A DNA stretch of 64,000 nt from positions 144,922 through 208,921 of the forward strand of contig NZ_FPIP01000005.1 in NCBI RefSeq assembly GCF_900119075.1, given 5' to 3'. Below the pieces are notes generated by a model. It made no database searches, had not been told where the DNA came from, and saw only the letters and a program-made list of their open reading frames with translations. The position numbers and the translations under genes are program-made. Position 1 is the first letter of the stretch. Every line of letters begins with the position of its first letter. Source of the stretch: Ruminococcus flavefaciens. GTDB lineage: Bacteria > Bacillota > Clostridia > Oscillospirales > Ruminococcaceae. Shown here piece after piece: positions 8,024 through 16,960 of this stretch.

Positions 8024-9463
8024 TTAATCGGGACGCGGCTCTGTGGGAGCTGTTCTTATGCGTATTTTCGGCAGCTTCTCCAGCGTACAGTAATAATTGT
8101 ACAGCCCGTCGGGGAGCGACAGGTCGTTCTCGCCGCTGGCAGGGGGAGCAAATATCCTCAGCTCCATATCCGTGGGAGCGTTTATCGTTTTGCCGAAAAA
8201 TGCAGGCATAAGGTCTATTATCTTAGCCTCGGGAGACTTGTAGAACCACTGTCCGTTTACTTCTATCATAAGGTTTGAATCATCCTCGAAGTGAAGCTCG
8301 CAGAAGTGAGGCTCGCCGTCGAAATGCAGAGGTATGGCAATGCCCTCTGCGTCCTCGGAGCTGCCCCAGCGCAGTTTCACAGGCAGGGTAATTTCTTCTC
8401 CCTTGACCATAGTCGGCATAAAACGGGGACGGTGTATTATCTCCCTGTAAACGTCCATAACAGGCTGTGGAACGCCTGTATCGCGGTGGTTCACGTCCTG
8501 TATCTCCAGACCGAGCCTGCCGCGGTCACGGAACTGATAAAATGTCACACCCGACAGCCAGTCGGCGTTTTCGGCTTCTATCATGTCGTAGAATCGCTGT
8601 ATATCCTCAGCCTGTCCGTATGCTCCCGACACGTCGCCGTCGGAGTTGAGCTCCGACACCAGCATGGGCTTTGGAACGCCGCCGTTGAGGTACATGAAGC
8701 GCTCATAGCTCCGCTTTATCATCTCGAAAATGTCCTTTACGGAGGTGCGCTGATGAGAGTTTCCGCCCCTTTCGGCTATATCAAAGGGGAATCCCCAGTG
8801 GAGGGAGATGTACTTGTCCACCGACCAGATATCGGTCTCGCGGACAGCCTGTGCGAACTCCTTTTCCTTTACCATTTCCTCAGCGTTCAGGTCCTCGACT
8901 CCGCCGATGCAGAGGATAGTCAGCACATTTGGAGCGTGTTCCTTTATGATGTGTATGGCACGGCAGTAGAAGTCCGCTACCTGCTGATAGGTCGCACGCT
9001 TGTTGAACTCGAACCAGTTTCCCGTGGCTTCGTGATTGATACGCAGGAAGAGCCTGCCGAACGGGCGCAGGTCATCGCCGATAGCGGCGAGGTGCTCGTC
9101 GGAGACAAAGGGGTCAATGGTGAGGGTGAGGATAACGTCCTGACCGTGTCGGCGTATATCGCGCATTGAAGCAAAGGGCTCACCGTCGATATTGCCGCTG
9201 AGACCGCCGAGGTAGGGGAAATAGTCATCATATGGGTAGTCCCACTGAAAACGCGCCTTTCTCATGTCTGGGACTTCCGAGATACGGGCAGGGAACTCCT
9301 TGTCCAGCGGGTAGTAGCAGTACATGAGACTGACAGCGCGGTGGGGTCTGCCCAGCCTGCGGAGAATGTAGTCCTGAGGGACGTACTCGCCGCGCTCGCT
9401 GCCGTCGCCGATATCCGCGGCGCACCGAGCCTTATTCAGTTTTACGGAGAATATCTTGTCCAT
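8024..9463 (-). CDS. Intracellular GH26-like glycoside hydrolase superfamily protein
   Basis: The 479-residue protein has no signal peptide. The central part looks like a TIM-barrel clan A hydrolase. LFLRINHEATGNWFEFN (residues about 138-154) resembles the GH26 beta-mannanase acid/base motif (R-x-x-HE-x-x-G-x-W), giving E145. MLVSELNSDGD (about 267-277) offers E271 as nucleophile. A C-terminal beta-rich region (about 350-470) may be a carbohydrate-binding or accessory domain. Family placement is inferred from motifs only, and activity is unproven. The cytoplasmic location would suit short imported oligosaccharides. The ATG has GGGAGGG six bases upstream. It lies 25 bases upstream of ispD on the same strand, so the two may be co-transcribed. 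Confidence 0.65.
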   Translation of the reverse strand: MDKIFSVKLNKARCAADIGDGSERGEYVPQDYILRRLGRPHRAVSLMYCYYPLDKEFPARISEVPDMRKARFQWDYPYDDYFPYLGGLSGNIDGEPFASMRDIRRHGQDVILTLTIDPFVSDEHLAAIGDDLRPFGRLFLRINHEATGNWFEFNKRATYQQVADFYCRAIHIIKEHAPNVLTILCIGGVEDLNAEEMVKEKEFAQAVRETDIWSVDKYISLHWGFPFDIAERGGNSHQRTSVKDIFEMIKRSYERFMYLNGGVPKPMLVSELNSDGDVSGAYGQAEDIQRFYDMIEAENADWLSGVTFYQFRDRGRLGLEIQDVNHRDTGVPQPVMDVYREIIHRPRFMPTMVKGEEITLPVKLRWGSSEDAEGIAIPLHFDGEPHFCELHFEDDSNLMIEVNGQWFYKSPEAKIIDLMPAFFGKTINAPTDMELRIFAPPASGENDLSLPDGLYNYYCTLEKLPKIRIRTAPTEPRPD

Positions 9464-9487
9464 TGTATCCCTCCCGAGTATTTATTT

Positions 9488-9628
9488 GCAGGGACTGCCT
9501 TTGGCAGTCCGCACCTGACGAAACGGCTTCAAACAACCATGTGTAGGGAACGCCGCCCTCGGCGTTCCGAGCCTGACGAATCAACTTCAAATAACCATTT
9601 GTAGGGGCTGGCGTCCTCGACAGCCCAT
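9488..9628. repeat. Three palindrome modules in tandem
   Basis: Successive modules have cores GGGACTGCC/GGCAGTCC, GGGAACGCC/GGCGTTCC (with TGTA arm) and GGGGCTGGC/GACAGCCC (with TGTA arm). They are separated by related 30-base spacers containing CTGACGAA...CTTCAAA..AACCAT, so the spacer itself is duplicated. Confidence 0.8.
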
Positions 9629-9630
9629 TA

Positions 9631-9860
9631 AGGGACGCCTTCACTTGCAAGGCACCCTAATCGGGTCCGTCCCCTCTGTCGCGTTGCGACATCTCCCCAC
9701 CCCGTGGGGAGTCACCCTCTTTCAAAAACAGTCCACAGGACTGTTTTTGAAATTCACCCTTGCGAAGCGCCTTCGTAACTGCGGGGCTTTGCCCCACGCC
9801 CCACCAGAGGCGCTGCCTCTGGACTCCGCCAAAGGAACACAGTCCCTTTGGAATCCCGTT
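9631..9860 (+). repeat. Large multi-hairpin intergenic element, copy 1
   Basis: It begins AGGGACGCCTT and ends GGAATCCCGTT. Internal hairpins include GTCGC-GTT-GCGAC, CCCCAC-CCCGT-GGGGAG, a CAGTCC-ACA-GGACTG stem flanked by runs of A and T, GCGAAGCGCCTTCG, GGGGC-TTT-GCCCC, CCAGAGGCG-CTG-CCTCTGG and CCAAAGGAA...TCCCTTTGG. Copies at 41616-41905, 59608-59776 and 61024-61192 share the ends and most hairpins. It contains no supportable ORF. Confidence 0.85.
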
Positions 9861-9951
9861 CGTGGGCTCGGCAAGTTAGTATATCATGATTTATAGATTA
9901 ATTATAATATACCGCCGAAAAGATGTCAACATAAACCGTCCTGCATTACAC

Positions 9952-9980
9952 TTGAATTTTTTCACGGAAAGTGGTATAAT
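9952..9980 (+). promoter_or_regulatory. Promoter of the PHP phosphatase gene
   Basis: TTGAAT, 17 bases, TATAAT, about 25 bases before the start codon. It lies downstream of the repeat element in AT-rich unique sequence. Confidence 0.8.
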
Positions 9981-10004
9981 CATACTTTGAAAGGAGAGCT
10001 GTTT

Positions 10005-10769
10005 ATGCTTGCTAATTATCATACCCATACCGAGCGCTGCGGACACGCAAGGGGCACAGACAGGGAATTCGTGGAAAGCGCTATCAAAGGCGGCTTCGAT
10101 GTGCTTGGCTTTGCGGACCACTGCCCGTGGGTGTTCGGGGACGGATATGTTTCACATATAAGAATGACTCCTGCGGAGGTAGACGGCTATTTTGCGTCCC
10201 TGACCGCGCTGAAAAAGGAGTACGCCGACGATATCCGCATTTATATCGGCTTTGAAGCGGAGTTCATACCGCAGCTCATAGAGGCGCAGGACAGGCTTCT
10301 TGCTGACTATCCGCTGGATTATATGATAATGGGACAGCACTTCAACAACCCCGAGAACTGCGGCGAGTACATGGGAGTGCCAACGAGCGACGAGGGACTT
10401 CTCAGGGAGTACGTTGACCGTATCATTGAGGGCATGGATTCGGGAAGATACCGCTATCTTGCGCACCCCGACCTGCTGGACTTCACAGGCAGCAAGCAGG
10501 CATACGAGGAGCATTATACGCGGCTCTGCGAGTATCTCAAAGCAAAGGATATCCCTGTTGAGATAAATATGCTTGGCATGATGAACAACAAGCATTACCC
10601 GTCGGAGCGTTTTTTCCGTATCGCGCAGAAGGTAGGCAACAAGGCTATAATAGGCTGTGACGCACATATCCCCGGGTTTTTGAATGACTCCTCCATAATG
10701 AAAATAGGCAAAGCCTTTGCGGACTTGATGAAGCTGGAGCTGGTGGAGTCGCTGAGCGGTCTTGAATGA
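10005..10769 (+). CDS. PHP-family phosphatase, histidinol-phosphatase type
   Basis: The ATG at 10005 was chosen because AAGGAGAG lies directly upstream; an upstream in-frame TTG at 9987 precedes that site and is unlikely. The 254-residue protein has PHP-domain metal ligands: YHTHTERCGH at the start (H6, H8), FADHCP at about 36-41, GFEAEF at about 77-82, GQHF, LAHPDLLDF and the terminal GCDAH. This layout matches the HisK/HisJ histidinol-phosphatase branch of the PHP superfamily, which dephosphorylates histidinol phosphate in histidine synthesis. No his genes are nearby, so another phosphoester substrate is possible. Confidence 0.85.
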   Translation: MLANYHTHTERCGHARGTDREFVESAIKGGFDVLGFADHCPWVFGDGYVSHIRMTPAEVDGYFASLTALKKEYADDIRIYIGFEAEFIPQLIEAQDRLLADYPLDYMIMGQHFNNPENCGEYMGVPTSDEGLLREYVDRIIEGMDSGRYRYLAHPDLLDFTGSKQAYEEHYTRLCEYLKAKDIPVEINMLGMMNNKHYPSERFFRIAQKVGNKAIIGCDAHIPGFLNDSSIMKIGKAFADLMKLELVESLSGLE

Positions 10770-10773
10770 TTTT

Positions 10774-10950
10774 GTAGGGAACGGCGCCCTCGCCGTTCCG
10801 CTGCTTGTAGGGGCGCACAGTGTGCGCCCGTGTAACAACAATGTAGGGACGACCATTGGTAGTCCGCGTGATGAATATAATTGTATGGCGTGTAGGGGCG
10901 GATATTATCCGCCACTACATCGGAACGCCGAGGGCGGCGTTCCCTACGGA
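10774..10950. repeat. Array of five palindrome modules
   Basis: Modules with cores GGGAACGGC, GGGGCGCAC, GGGACGACC, GGGGCGGATA and an inverted GGAACGCC lie head to tail between the PHP gene and pth. All but the last carry the TGTAGGG arm, and the last ends in TCCCTAC. The array ends 28 bases before the pth start, so it lies inside the transcript if pth is expressed from the PHP-gene promoter. Confidence 0.85.
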
Positions 10951-10977
10951 TATAAATTTAAGAGAGAAGAAGATAAA

Positions 10978-11604
10978 ATGAGTATTTTTGATGTGTTCGA
11001 CAGGATTTCCGCAAATTCTAATGCGGCAAGAGGTAAAATAGAATATGTAATAGCAGGTCTTGGCAATCCGGGGCTTGAATACGAGAACACCCGACATAAT
11101 GCAGGCTTCATGGTGCTGGATATGCTGGCGGAGCAGCTGGGCGAGAAGATAGACCGCCTTAAATTCAAGGGCAAGACTGCCGAGGTCACTATCGAGGGCA
11201 AGCGCTGCCTGCTGCTGAAGCCCACCACCTACATGAACAACAGCGGCGAAGCTATCGTGCAGGCGCTGGAGTTCTACAAGATAGAAGCTGACCACCTTAT
11301 AGTCGTATGCGACGATATATCGCTGGACTGCGGAAAGCTCCGCATACGCCGCAAGGGCAGCCACGGCGGACACAACGGTCTCCGCAGCATATGCGAGCTG
11401 ACGGGCAGGGACGACTTCCCACGCATAAAAATGGGCGTTGGCAAGAAGCCCCACCCCGACTATGACCTTGCAAAGTGGGTTCTGGGCAAGTTCGGCAAGG
11501 AGGACTCGGAGAAAATGGCTGAGTCCGCGAAAAACGCCTGCGAGTGCATAAAGCTCATGGTTCAGGACAAGACCGACGAAGCCATGAACAAGTACAATTC
11601 CTAA
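10978..11604 (+). CDS. pth: Peptidyl-tRNA hydrolase
   Basis: Pth frees tRNA from stalled peptidyl-tRNA. The ATG at 10978 gives 208 residues. The frame is open upstream, but only through palindromic repeat sequence. The protein shows GLGNPGLEYENTRHNAGF (catalytic His in TRHN), VVCDDISL (catalytic Asp) and RRKGSHGGHNGL, all classic for the bacterial enzyme. An N-terminal extension of about 20 residues precedes the usual start. The ribosome site (AGAGAGAAGAAG) is weaker than in neighbouring genes. It is followed 11 bases later by mfd, a widely conserved pair in Bacillota. Confidence 0.95.
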   Translation: MSIFDVFDRISANSNAARGKIEYVIAGLGNPGLEYENTRHNAGFMVLDMLAEQLGEKIDRLKFKGKTAEVTIEGKRCLLLKPTTYMNNSGEAIVQALEFYKIEADHLIVVCDDISLDCGKLRIRRKGSHGGHNGLRSICELTGRDDFPRIKMGVGKKPHPDYDLAKWVLGKFGKEDSEKMAESAKNACECIKLMVQDKTDEAMNKYNS

Positions 11605-11615
11605 CGGAGAAACAA

Positions 11616-14600
11616 ATGGAACTTTTCAGAAAAATATTCAGCGAGCTTGCAGGCTTCAAGAGCCTGCGGGAGGCTGTTGACAAAAACATCTCACCTGTCT
11701 CCGTGACAGGTCTTTCCCATATACACAGGGCGCAGCTCATTTACGCTCTCGGGGACAGGGGAAAGATAGACATTGTTATAACGGGCACGGAAGCCGAAGC
11801 GAAAAAGCTCTGCGACGATATCAACATGATGGCAGGCTGCGAAGAAGCAGTGCTGTTCCCGTCAAAGGAGCTGGTTTTCACTCCCGTTGACAGCACCAAT
11901 CACGAATACGAACATATGCGTATAGCCGCCCTCATAAAGGCGGCTAAAAGTCGTTGCAGCGTTATCTGCGCGAGTATCGAGGCTGTCATGCAGCCAGTTA
12001 TCCCTGTGGGAGTCCTCATTGCCGCAGGTATCGAGCTTACGCAGGGACAGGAGGTAAACCTCACAGAGCTTGCGGTGACACTTGCAAAGTGCGGCTATCA
12101 GCGCTGCGAAAAGGTGGAGGGAGCTTCCCAGTTCTCCATTCGCGGCTCTATCCTTGACATCTTCCCAGTGCAGGCTGACAAGCCCGTCCGTATCGAGCTC
12201 TGGGGCGACGAGATAGACAGCATTTCCGAGTTTGAGACCGATACCCAGCGCCGCACGGACTCCCTTGACAAGGTGGAGATATACCCATCAGGAGAAGTCC
12301 TCTACGACAACGAGGAGCTTGCCGACAAGATAGAGGAGCTCTGCAAAAAGGTGCGCGGCAAACGCATGGACGCAGTCCGCGAACACTTGGGCGCAGACGT
12401 TCACAGACTGAGGGCAGGGGAGATACTGGCTCACAGCGTCAAGTATTACCCACTTGTATACGGCGAGCCCTCCACGGTTTTCGACTATATCGACGGAGCG
12501 GTACTTTTCAGCGATTATTCCGACATTATGGACAACGCCGCAGGCATACTCACCCGTCACAATGAGGACGTAAAGATACTCATGGAGGACGGTCAGCTTT
12601 GCAAGGGACTTGACGGCTATGTGCTGGAGCTCCCCGAGGTACAGCACCGCGCCGAGAAGCGCGTCTGCCTGTACATGAGCAGCTTCATGCAGGGCGGCGA
12701 GCGTATTGACTTCCGCAGACTGGTAAGCTTCGAGGCAATGCAGACCGCACCGTGGAGCGGCGAGATGAAGCAGCTCATCGAAGACCTTGAGGAGTACAAG
12801 CGCCGCGGCTACCGCATGATACTTGCGGCAGGCAGCGACAAGACGCTCCCTATAATACAGCAGGATATCACCGAAAAGGGCATACCCTGCGACCTTGCGG
12901 AGCATAACATCGAGCCTGCCGAGGGCAGAGTTGTGCTCATGTCGGGCAGCTTCGGCGGCGGCTTCGAGTATCCCGAGAACAAGACCGTTCTCATCACACA
13001 GGGGCGCTCTATGGACGCAGTCCGCAGAAAGCGCCGCAAAAAGAAGAACAAAGCCGAGGAGATACGCTCTCTTGCGGACATCTCCGAGGGCGACCTCATA
13101 GTTCATTCGGGACACGGTATCGGACGATTCATCGGTATCCGCAAGCTTGAAATGGACGGCGTTACCAAGGACTACATCACCATACAGTACGCAGGCACGG
13201 ATAAGCTTTATATCCCCGTAACACAGCTCGATATGGTGTCAAAATACATCGGTCCAAGGGACGACAGCGGCGTGAAGCTGAACAAGCTCAGCTCGGGCGA
13301 ATGGCAGAAGACCAGAAGCAACGTAAAACGCGCCGTCAAGGACATGGCTCACGAGCTCATTGCCCTTTATGCAAAGCGCGAAAAGAGCGTGGGCTTCGCA
13401 TTCTATCCCGACGACGAGATACAGCGCGATTTCGAGGAGCGTTTCCCCTATGTGGAGACCGACGACCAGCTAACTTCAATTGCCGAGATAAAAGCTGACA
13501 TGGAGCGCCCCCGTCCTATGGAGAGACTGCTCTGCGGCGACGTAGGCTTCGGCAAGACCGAGGTAGCCCTCAGAGCTGCCATGAAGTGCGTACTTTCGGG
13601 CAAGCAGTGCGCTATCCTTGCGCCTACAACGGTGCTCGCCTATCAGCATTACCAGACGGCGCTCCGCCGTTTCGAGCACTTCCCCGTGCAGATAGAGCTC
13701 CTCAGCCGTTACCGCTCCCCGAAACAGCAGGAGGAGATAATCAAGAAGCTTAAACAGGGACGTATAGACCTCATCATCGGCACACACAAGATAATCCAGA
13801 AGTCCGTAGTTTTCAAGGACTTGGGACTTGCCATAATCGACGAGGAGCAGCGCTTCGGCGTTGCCCACAAGGAGAAGTTCAAGGAGAGCTTTACGGGTGT
13901 GGACGTTCTCATGCTCTCCGCAACGCCTATCCCGCGTACCCTTAACATGGCTATGAGCGGCATACGTGATATGTCGGTAATTGAAGAACCTCCGCAGGAC
14001 AGATACCCCGTCCAGACCTACGTCATCGAGTACAACATGGGCACAGTAGTCCAAGCTATCGTCAGGGAGCTCCGCCGCGGCGGACAGGTCTACTATATCC
14101 ACAACCGCGTGGAGACTATCCGCGCCTGTGCTTCGCGTTTGCAGGAAATGCTGCCCGAAGCCCGTATCGCAGTTGCACACGGACAGATGAGCGAGGACGA
14201 GATGTCCGACATATGGGAGCAGCTTGTGGAGCACGAGATAGATATCCTTGTCTGCACCACTATCATCGAAACAGGCGTGGACGTACCAAACGTCAATACC
14301 CTTATCATCGAGGATTCCGACCGCTTCGGACTTTCCCAGCTCTATCAGCTCCGCGGACGTGTGGGACGTTCAAACCGCCGCGGCTATGCGTATTTCACCT
14401 ATCAGCGCGACAAAGTTCTGACGGAGATAGCCACCAAGCGACTGAACGCCATGAGGGAGTTTACCCAGTTCGGCAGCGGCTTTAGGATAGCCCTCCGCGA
14501 CCTTGAGATAAGAGGCGCAGGAAGCATACTGGGCGGCAGACAGCACGGACATATGGAAGCTGTTGGATACGATATGTACTTACAGCTCCTCTCCGAAGCC

Positions 14601-15080
14601 ATAGCCGAGGAAAAGGGCATACAGCCCGAAAAGGTGCCCGAGTGCCTTGTGGATATTCAGATAGACGCACATATCCCCGAAAAGTACATTTCAAGCCTTA
14701 ATCAGCGAATAGATATGTACCGCAAGATAATGCTGGTCAACGAGGACAGCGACAAGACCGACCTCATCGACGAGCTCATAGACCGCTACGGTGAGCCGCC
14801 TAAGTCCGTTGTGGGACTTATCGACGTGTCGCTGCTGAGAAACAAGGCAGCGCATCTCGGAATCACCGAAATATCTCAGAAAAACGGCGCTATGTACTTC
14901 TATACCGAGTACCTTGTGCCTGACCAGATAGTAGCGCTCCAGCAGGCATACAAGGGCAGGATAGCCTTCAACGGCGCAGGTAAGTCCTATGTTTCGGTGA
15001 AGATATCGCCTAAGGTACGCCCATTCGATATGATGCGCGACACCGTGGAGATAATCTACCAAAATAGGGAAAAGAACTAA
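11616..15080 (+). CDS. mfd: Transcription-repair coupling factor
   Basis: The ATG at 11616 follows ACGGAGAAAC and gives 1154 residues, the normal Mfd length. Mfd displaces stalled RNA polymerase and recruits UvrAB. The N-terminal UvrB-homology module is present (LIVITGTEAEA-like region, then EYEHMRIAAL). The RNA polymerase-interaction domain begins near LVHSGHGIGRFIG. The translocase motor has Walker A GDVGFGKT at about 641-648 and DEEQRFG at about 742, with RecG-like motif VI around QLRGRVGRS. The C-terminal regulatory domain is also present. It is probably co-transcribed with pth and ends before the terminator at 15172. Confidence 0.97.
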   Translation: MELFRKIFSELAGFKSLREAVDKNISPVSVTGLSHIHRAQLIYALGDRGKIDIVITGTEAEAKKLCDDINMMAGCEEAVLFPSKELVFTPVDSTNHEYEHMRIAALIKAAKSRCSVICASIEAVMQPVIPVGVLIAAGIELTQGQEVNLTELAVTLAKCGYQRCEKVEGASQFSIRGSILDIFPVQADKPVRIELWGDEIDSISEFETDTQRRTDSLDKVEIYPSGEVLYDNEELADKIEELCKKVRGKRMDAVREHLGADVHRLRAGEILAHSVKYYPLVYGEPSTVFDYIDGAVLFSDYSDIMDNAAGILTRHNEDVKILMEDGQLCKGLDGYVLELPEVQHRAEKRVCLYMSSFMQGGERIDFRRLVSFEAMQTAPWSGEMKQLIEDLEEYKRRGYRMILAAGSDKTLPIIQQDITEKGIPCDLAEHNIEPAEGRVVLMSGSFGGGFEYPENKTVLITQGRSMDAVRRKRRKKKNKAEEIRSLADISEGDLIVHSGHGIGRFIGIRKLEMDGVTKDYITIQYAGTDKLYIPVTQLDMVSKYIGPRDDSGVKLNKLSSGEWQKTRSNVKRAVKDMAHELIALYAKREKSVGFAFYPDDEIQRDFEERFPYVETDDQLTSIAEIKADMERPRPMERLLCGDVGFGKTEVALRAAMKCVLSGKQCAILAPTTVLAYQHYQTALRRFEHFPVQIELLSRYRSPKQQEEIIKKLKQGRIDLIIGTHKIIQKSVVFKDLGLAIIDEEQRFGVAHKEKFKESFTGVDVLMLSATPIPRTLNMAMSGIRDMSVIEEPPQDRYPVQTYVIEYNMGTVVQAIVRELRRGGQVYYIHNRVETIRACASRLQEMLPEARIAVAHGQMSEDEMSDIWEQLVEHEIDILVCTTIIETGVDVPNVNTLIIEDSDRFGLSQLYQLRGRVGRSNRRGYAYFTYQRDKVLTEIATKRLNAMREFTQFGSGFRIALRDLEIRGAGSILGGRQHGHMEAVGYDMYLQLLSEAIAEEKGIQPEKVPECLVDIQIDAHIPEKYISSLNQRIDMYRKIMLVNEDSDKTDLIDELIDRYGEPPKSVVGLIDVSLLRNKAAHLGITEISQKNGAMYFYTEYLVPDQIVALQQAYKGRIAFNGAGKSYVSVKISPKVRPFDMMRDTVEIIYQNREKN

Positions 15081-15083
15081 GAC

Positions 15084-15150
15084 TGTAGGGGACGGCGTCC
15101 TCGACGTCCCGAGCCTTTAGCCATTAGTAGGGGCGGATATTATCCGCCCG
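15084..15150. repeat. Two palindrome modules after mfd
   Basis: TGTAGGGGACGGCG-core module (15084-15111) and GTAGGGGCGGATATTATCCGCCCG (15127-15150), separated by a TTTAGCCATTAG heptad remnant. Confidence 0.8.
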
Positions 15151-15171
15151 TCCAATGGATAATTCATAATT

Positions 15172-15200
15172 AAAGGTGAACCGCATGGTTCGCCTTTTTT
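15172..15200 (+). terminator. Terminator of pth-mfd
   Basis: AAAGGTGAACC-GCAT-GGTTCGCCTTTTTT: a 10-bp stem with one G-T pair and a run of six T. Another module (TGTAGGGGCGCAC core, 15200-15224) abuts it, followed by heptads (GGCTAAAGGCTAACGGCT) and ACGCGCATTGCG-type sequence to about 15325. Confidence 0.88.
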
Positions 15201-15362
15201 GTAGGGGCGCACAGTGTGCGCCCGTCGGGATATGCGGCAAATTTATTCGGGCGAGCGGAACTCGTCTCTGCAAGCTAATGGCTAAAGGCTAACGGCTCGG
15301 AAGCGCAATGCGCGTCCCTACGTGAAAACCGCGTGAAAATCATAAAAATTAACAGAAAAGAC

Positions 15363-15391
15363 TTTACTTGAATGACCATTTGTGCTACAAT
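15363..15391 (+). promoter_or_regulatory. Promoter of the coiled-coil lipoprotein gene
   Basis: TTTACT, 17 bases, TACAAT, about 58 bases ahead of the start codon. Confidence 0.6.
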
Positions 15392-15448
15392 GTTGGTGTA
15401 AACACAAAAGGAGCGAGAGCTCCGTAAGATATAAAAAGGAGTGACATT

Positions 15449-16564
15449 ATGAACTATAAAAGCTTTATCGCAGGCGCTATGGCTTTTGCTCTGGCGGCTT
15501 GCGCGGCAGGCTGCGGAGAGAAAAAGGAGTCCGACAGCAAGCCTGACAGCAATAAAGAGACTACGGCAGCTCCCACAGAAGCGACTGCCGAGGAAGTTAC
15601 AGAAGAAGAGCCTCCGAAGCCTGTAGAGGCTACAGATCCCAATACGGTTACCTTTGACGACGGAGTTTTCGACTTTGCATTTGCAAAGGGCGACGACGAT
15701 GACTGCGCAAAGGGCGAGCTTTCCGTTGTGGAGCTCATGGGCAATAAAATGCTGAAATTCACCGACGACAATACCGTTCCCCTCAAAGGAAAGGTGCAGA
15801 AAATAGGCATCAGCGCAACGAAGCTTCTCGGAAATGAGGGCGCAGCAAAGGTCCGTAGCATTGAGTTTGATATGTATGCTCAGGCTACAGCCGACCACCT
15901 CAAGACCGACGACGCTGACGGAGTAAGAGCTCCGGGCTGGATAGGCGGCGGCGGCGGTACAGTTACCGCACAGGAAAAGTGGTACGATTTCAAGGAGTTC
16001 AGCGGCGGCGAGTACAACTTCGAGACCTCGGGCAACGTCCATGCGGTATTCAAGTTCCTTCTTGCTGACAGCGGACAGTGCTGGAACGAGGATATGGAAG
16101 ACGCAAACTTCCTTATCATGCGCTGGGGCGTAGCAAACGAGTCCGATATGTACATTGACAATATCGTGTTCTATGACGAGGACGGCAAGTCCATACCGCT
16201 TCTTGATCAGAAGTCAAAAAAGGAGCAGCTTGAAGACGCTGCAAAGGAGAAGGCTTCCGAGGCAAAGGCTCAGTTCGACGAGGCAGTTGAGAATGCAAAG
16301 GCTGACGCTGAAAAGACCAAGGAAGAAATGAAAGCCGAAGCTGAAAAGACTAAGGAAGAAATGAAAGCGGACTATGAAAAGGCAGTTGCCGACATGAAGT
16401 CTGATTTTGAAAAGGCAAAGAGCGAGATAGCTAACTCCGAGGAATACGAAAAGGTAAAGGCAAAGATAGACGAAGCCGAGGCAAAGCTGAAAGAGGACAC
16501 CGAAAAGGCGAAATCAGCTATTGAAGAAGCTTCCAAGGCTATCGAAGAAGCAAAGAAAAAATGA
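15449..16564 (+). CDS. Lipoprotein with beta-rich domain and long coiled coil
   Basis: The 371-residue protein has a signal peptide with overlapping lipobox options (ALAAC, C18; CAAGC, C22), so it is lipidated and exported. A Thr/Glu/Pro-rich linker (about 25-65) leads to a predicted beta-sandwich-like region (about 67-255; TFDDGVFDFAFAKGD ... MYIDNIVFYDEDG), whose closing motif resembles carbohydrate-binding or laminin-G-type folds. Residues about 258-371 are a highly charged Ala/Glu/Lys coiled coil with an internal repeat (AEKTKEEMKAE twice). Function is unknown. A surface protein holding a ligand-binding domain at the cell face, with the coil reaching toward the envelope, is a reasonable inference. 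AAAAGGAGTG precedes the ATG. Confidence 0.8.
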   Translation: MNYKSFIAGAMAFALAACAAGCGEKKESDSKPDSNKETTAAPTEATAEEVTEEEPPKPVEATDPNTVTFDDGVFDFAFAKGDDDDCAKGELSVVELMGNKMLKFTDDNTVPLKGKVQKIGISATKLLGNEGAAKVRSIEFDMYAQATADHLKTDDADGVRAPGWIGGGGGTVTAQEKWYDFKEFSGGEYNFETSGNVHAVFKFLLADSGQCWNEDMEDANFLIMRWGVANESDMYIDNIVFYDEDGKSIPLLDQKSKKEQLEDAAKEKASEAKAQFDEAVENAKADAEKTKEEMKAEAEKTKEEMKADYEKAVADMKSDFEKAKSEIANSEEYEKVKAKIDEAEAKLKEDTEKAKSAIEEASKAIEEAKKK

Positions 16565-16568
16565 CATG

Positions 16569-16598
16569 AAAAAGCTCCCGATTTTCGGGAGCTTTTTT
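16569..16598 (+). terminator. Terminator of the lipoprotein gene
   Basis: AAAAAGCTCCCGA-TTT-TCGGGAGCTTTTTT directly after the stop: perfect stem with a T-run. Confidence 0.92.
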
Positions 16599-16602
16599 GC
16601 AG

Positions 16603-16690
16603 CGTGACGCTGCACCCTTGCCGCGTTGTCGCTTGCTTCACGCGCTCACTTTTATAAAGAGTGTTTATTGTACATCGCTTACGGAGCCAA
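16603..16690. repeat. Diverged relative of the 120-bp tandem unit
   Basis: Shares ordered blocks with the unit at 48422-48661: CCCTTGCCGCGTTGTCGCT, CGCGCTCAC..TTAT and TGTACATCGCTTAC. It is preceded by a GCAGCGT-GA-CGCTGC hairpin. Confidence 0.65.
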
Positions 16691-16697
16691 AAGAAGC

Positions 16698-16726
16698 AAG
16701 GCGTCCTGCAAGAAAGGACGCCTTTT
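16698..16726. terminator. Hairpin between convergent genes
   Basis: AAGGCGTCC-TGCAAGAAA-GGACGCCTTTT with a T-run on the + strand. It may also serve the minus-strand XRE operon ending at 16744. Confidence 0.75.
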
Positions 16727-16743
16727 GAATGTATTTTTATAAT

Positions 16744-16956
16744 TCAATCAAAATAAAAAATATCCTCAAACTTCTTATCAAGAGCAATGCAGAGTATCAG
16801 TGCAAGCTTAGCCGTAGGACTGAACTGTCCCGTTTCTATGGAGCTTATGGTATTACGGGAAACACCCACCATTTTCGCAAGCTCGTCCTGCGAGAGTCTT
16901 TGCTCCTTGCGTATTTCTTTGAGGCGGTTTCGGAGTATAAGTGAATCGTCTATCAT
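16744..16956 (-). CDS. XRE-family transcriptional regulator
   Basis: The ATG at 16956 has AAGAGGTGAG upstream; an in-frame GTG at 16995 lacks such a site. The 70-residue protein is one Cro/C1-type helix-turn-helix: LRNRLKEIRKEQRLSQDELAKMVGVSRNTISSIETGQFSPTAKLALILCIALDKKFEDIFYF. This single-domain type usually represses its own operon. It is the last gene of a three-gene operon after two DUF6442-like membrane proteins (4-base gap). The palindromes in the operon promoter at 17690-17758 are its likely binding sites. Confidence 0.92.
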   Translation of the reverse strand: MIDDSLILRNRLKEIRKEQRLSQDELAKMVGVSRNTISSIETGQFSPTAKLALILCIALDKKFEDIFYFD

Positions 16957-16960
16957 GTGC

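Noticed and set aside
10762..10977. Upstream extension of pth by 72 codons
   Set aside because: The extra sequence translates palindromic repeats; the homologous start is at or near 10978.
12288..13115. 275-codon antisense frame within mfd
   Set aside because: Mirror of strong codon bias in mfd; no ribosome site or domain signature. Other antisense frames (for example 8291-9169, 13476-14234, 25721-26917, 62544-63482) were dropped for the same reason.
15363..15391. TTGAAT at 15368 as the -35 of the lipoprotein gene
   Set aside because: Only 12 bases from the -10; TTTACT at 17 bases fits better.
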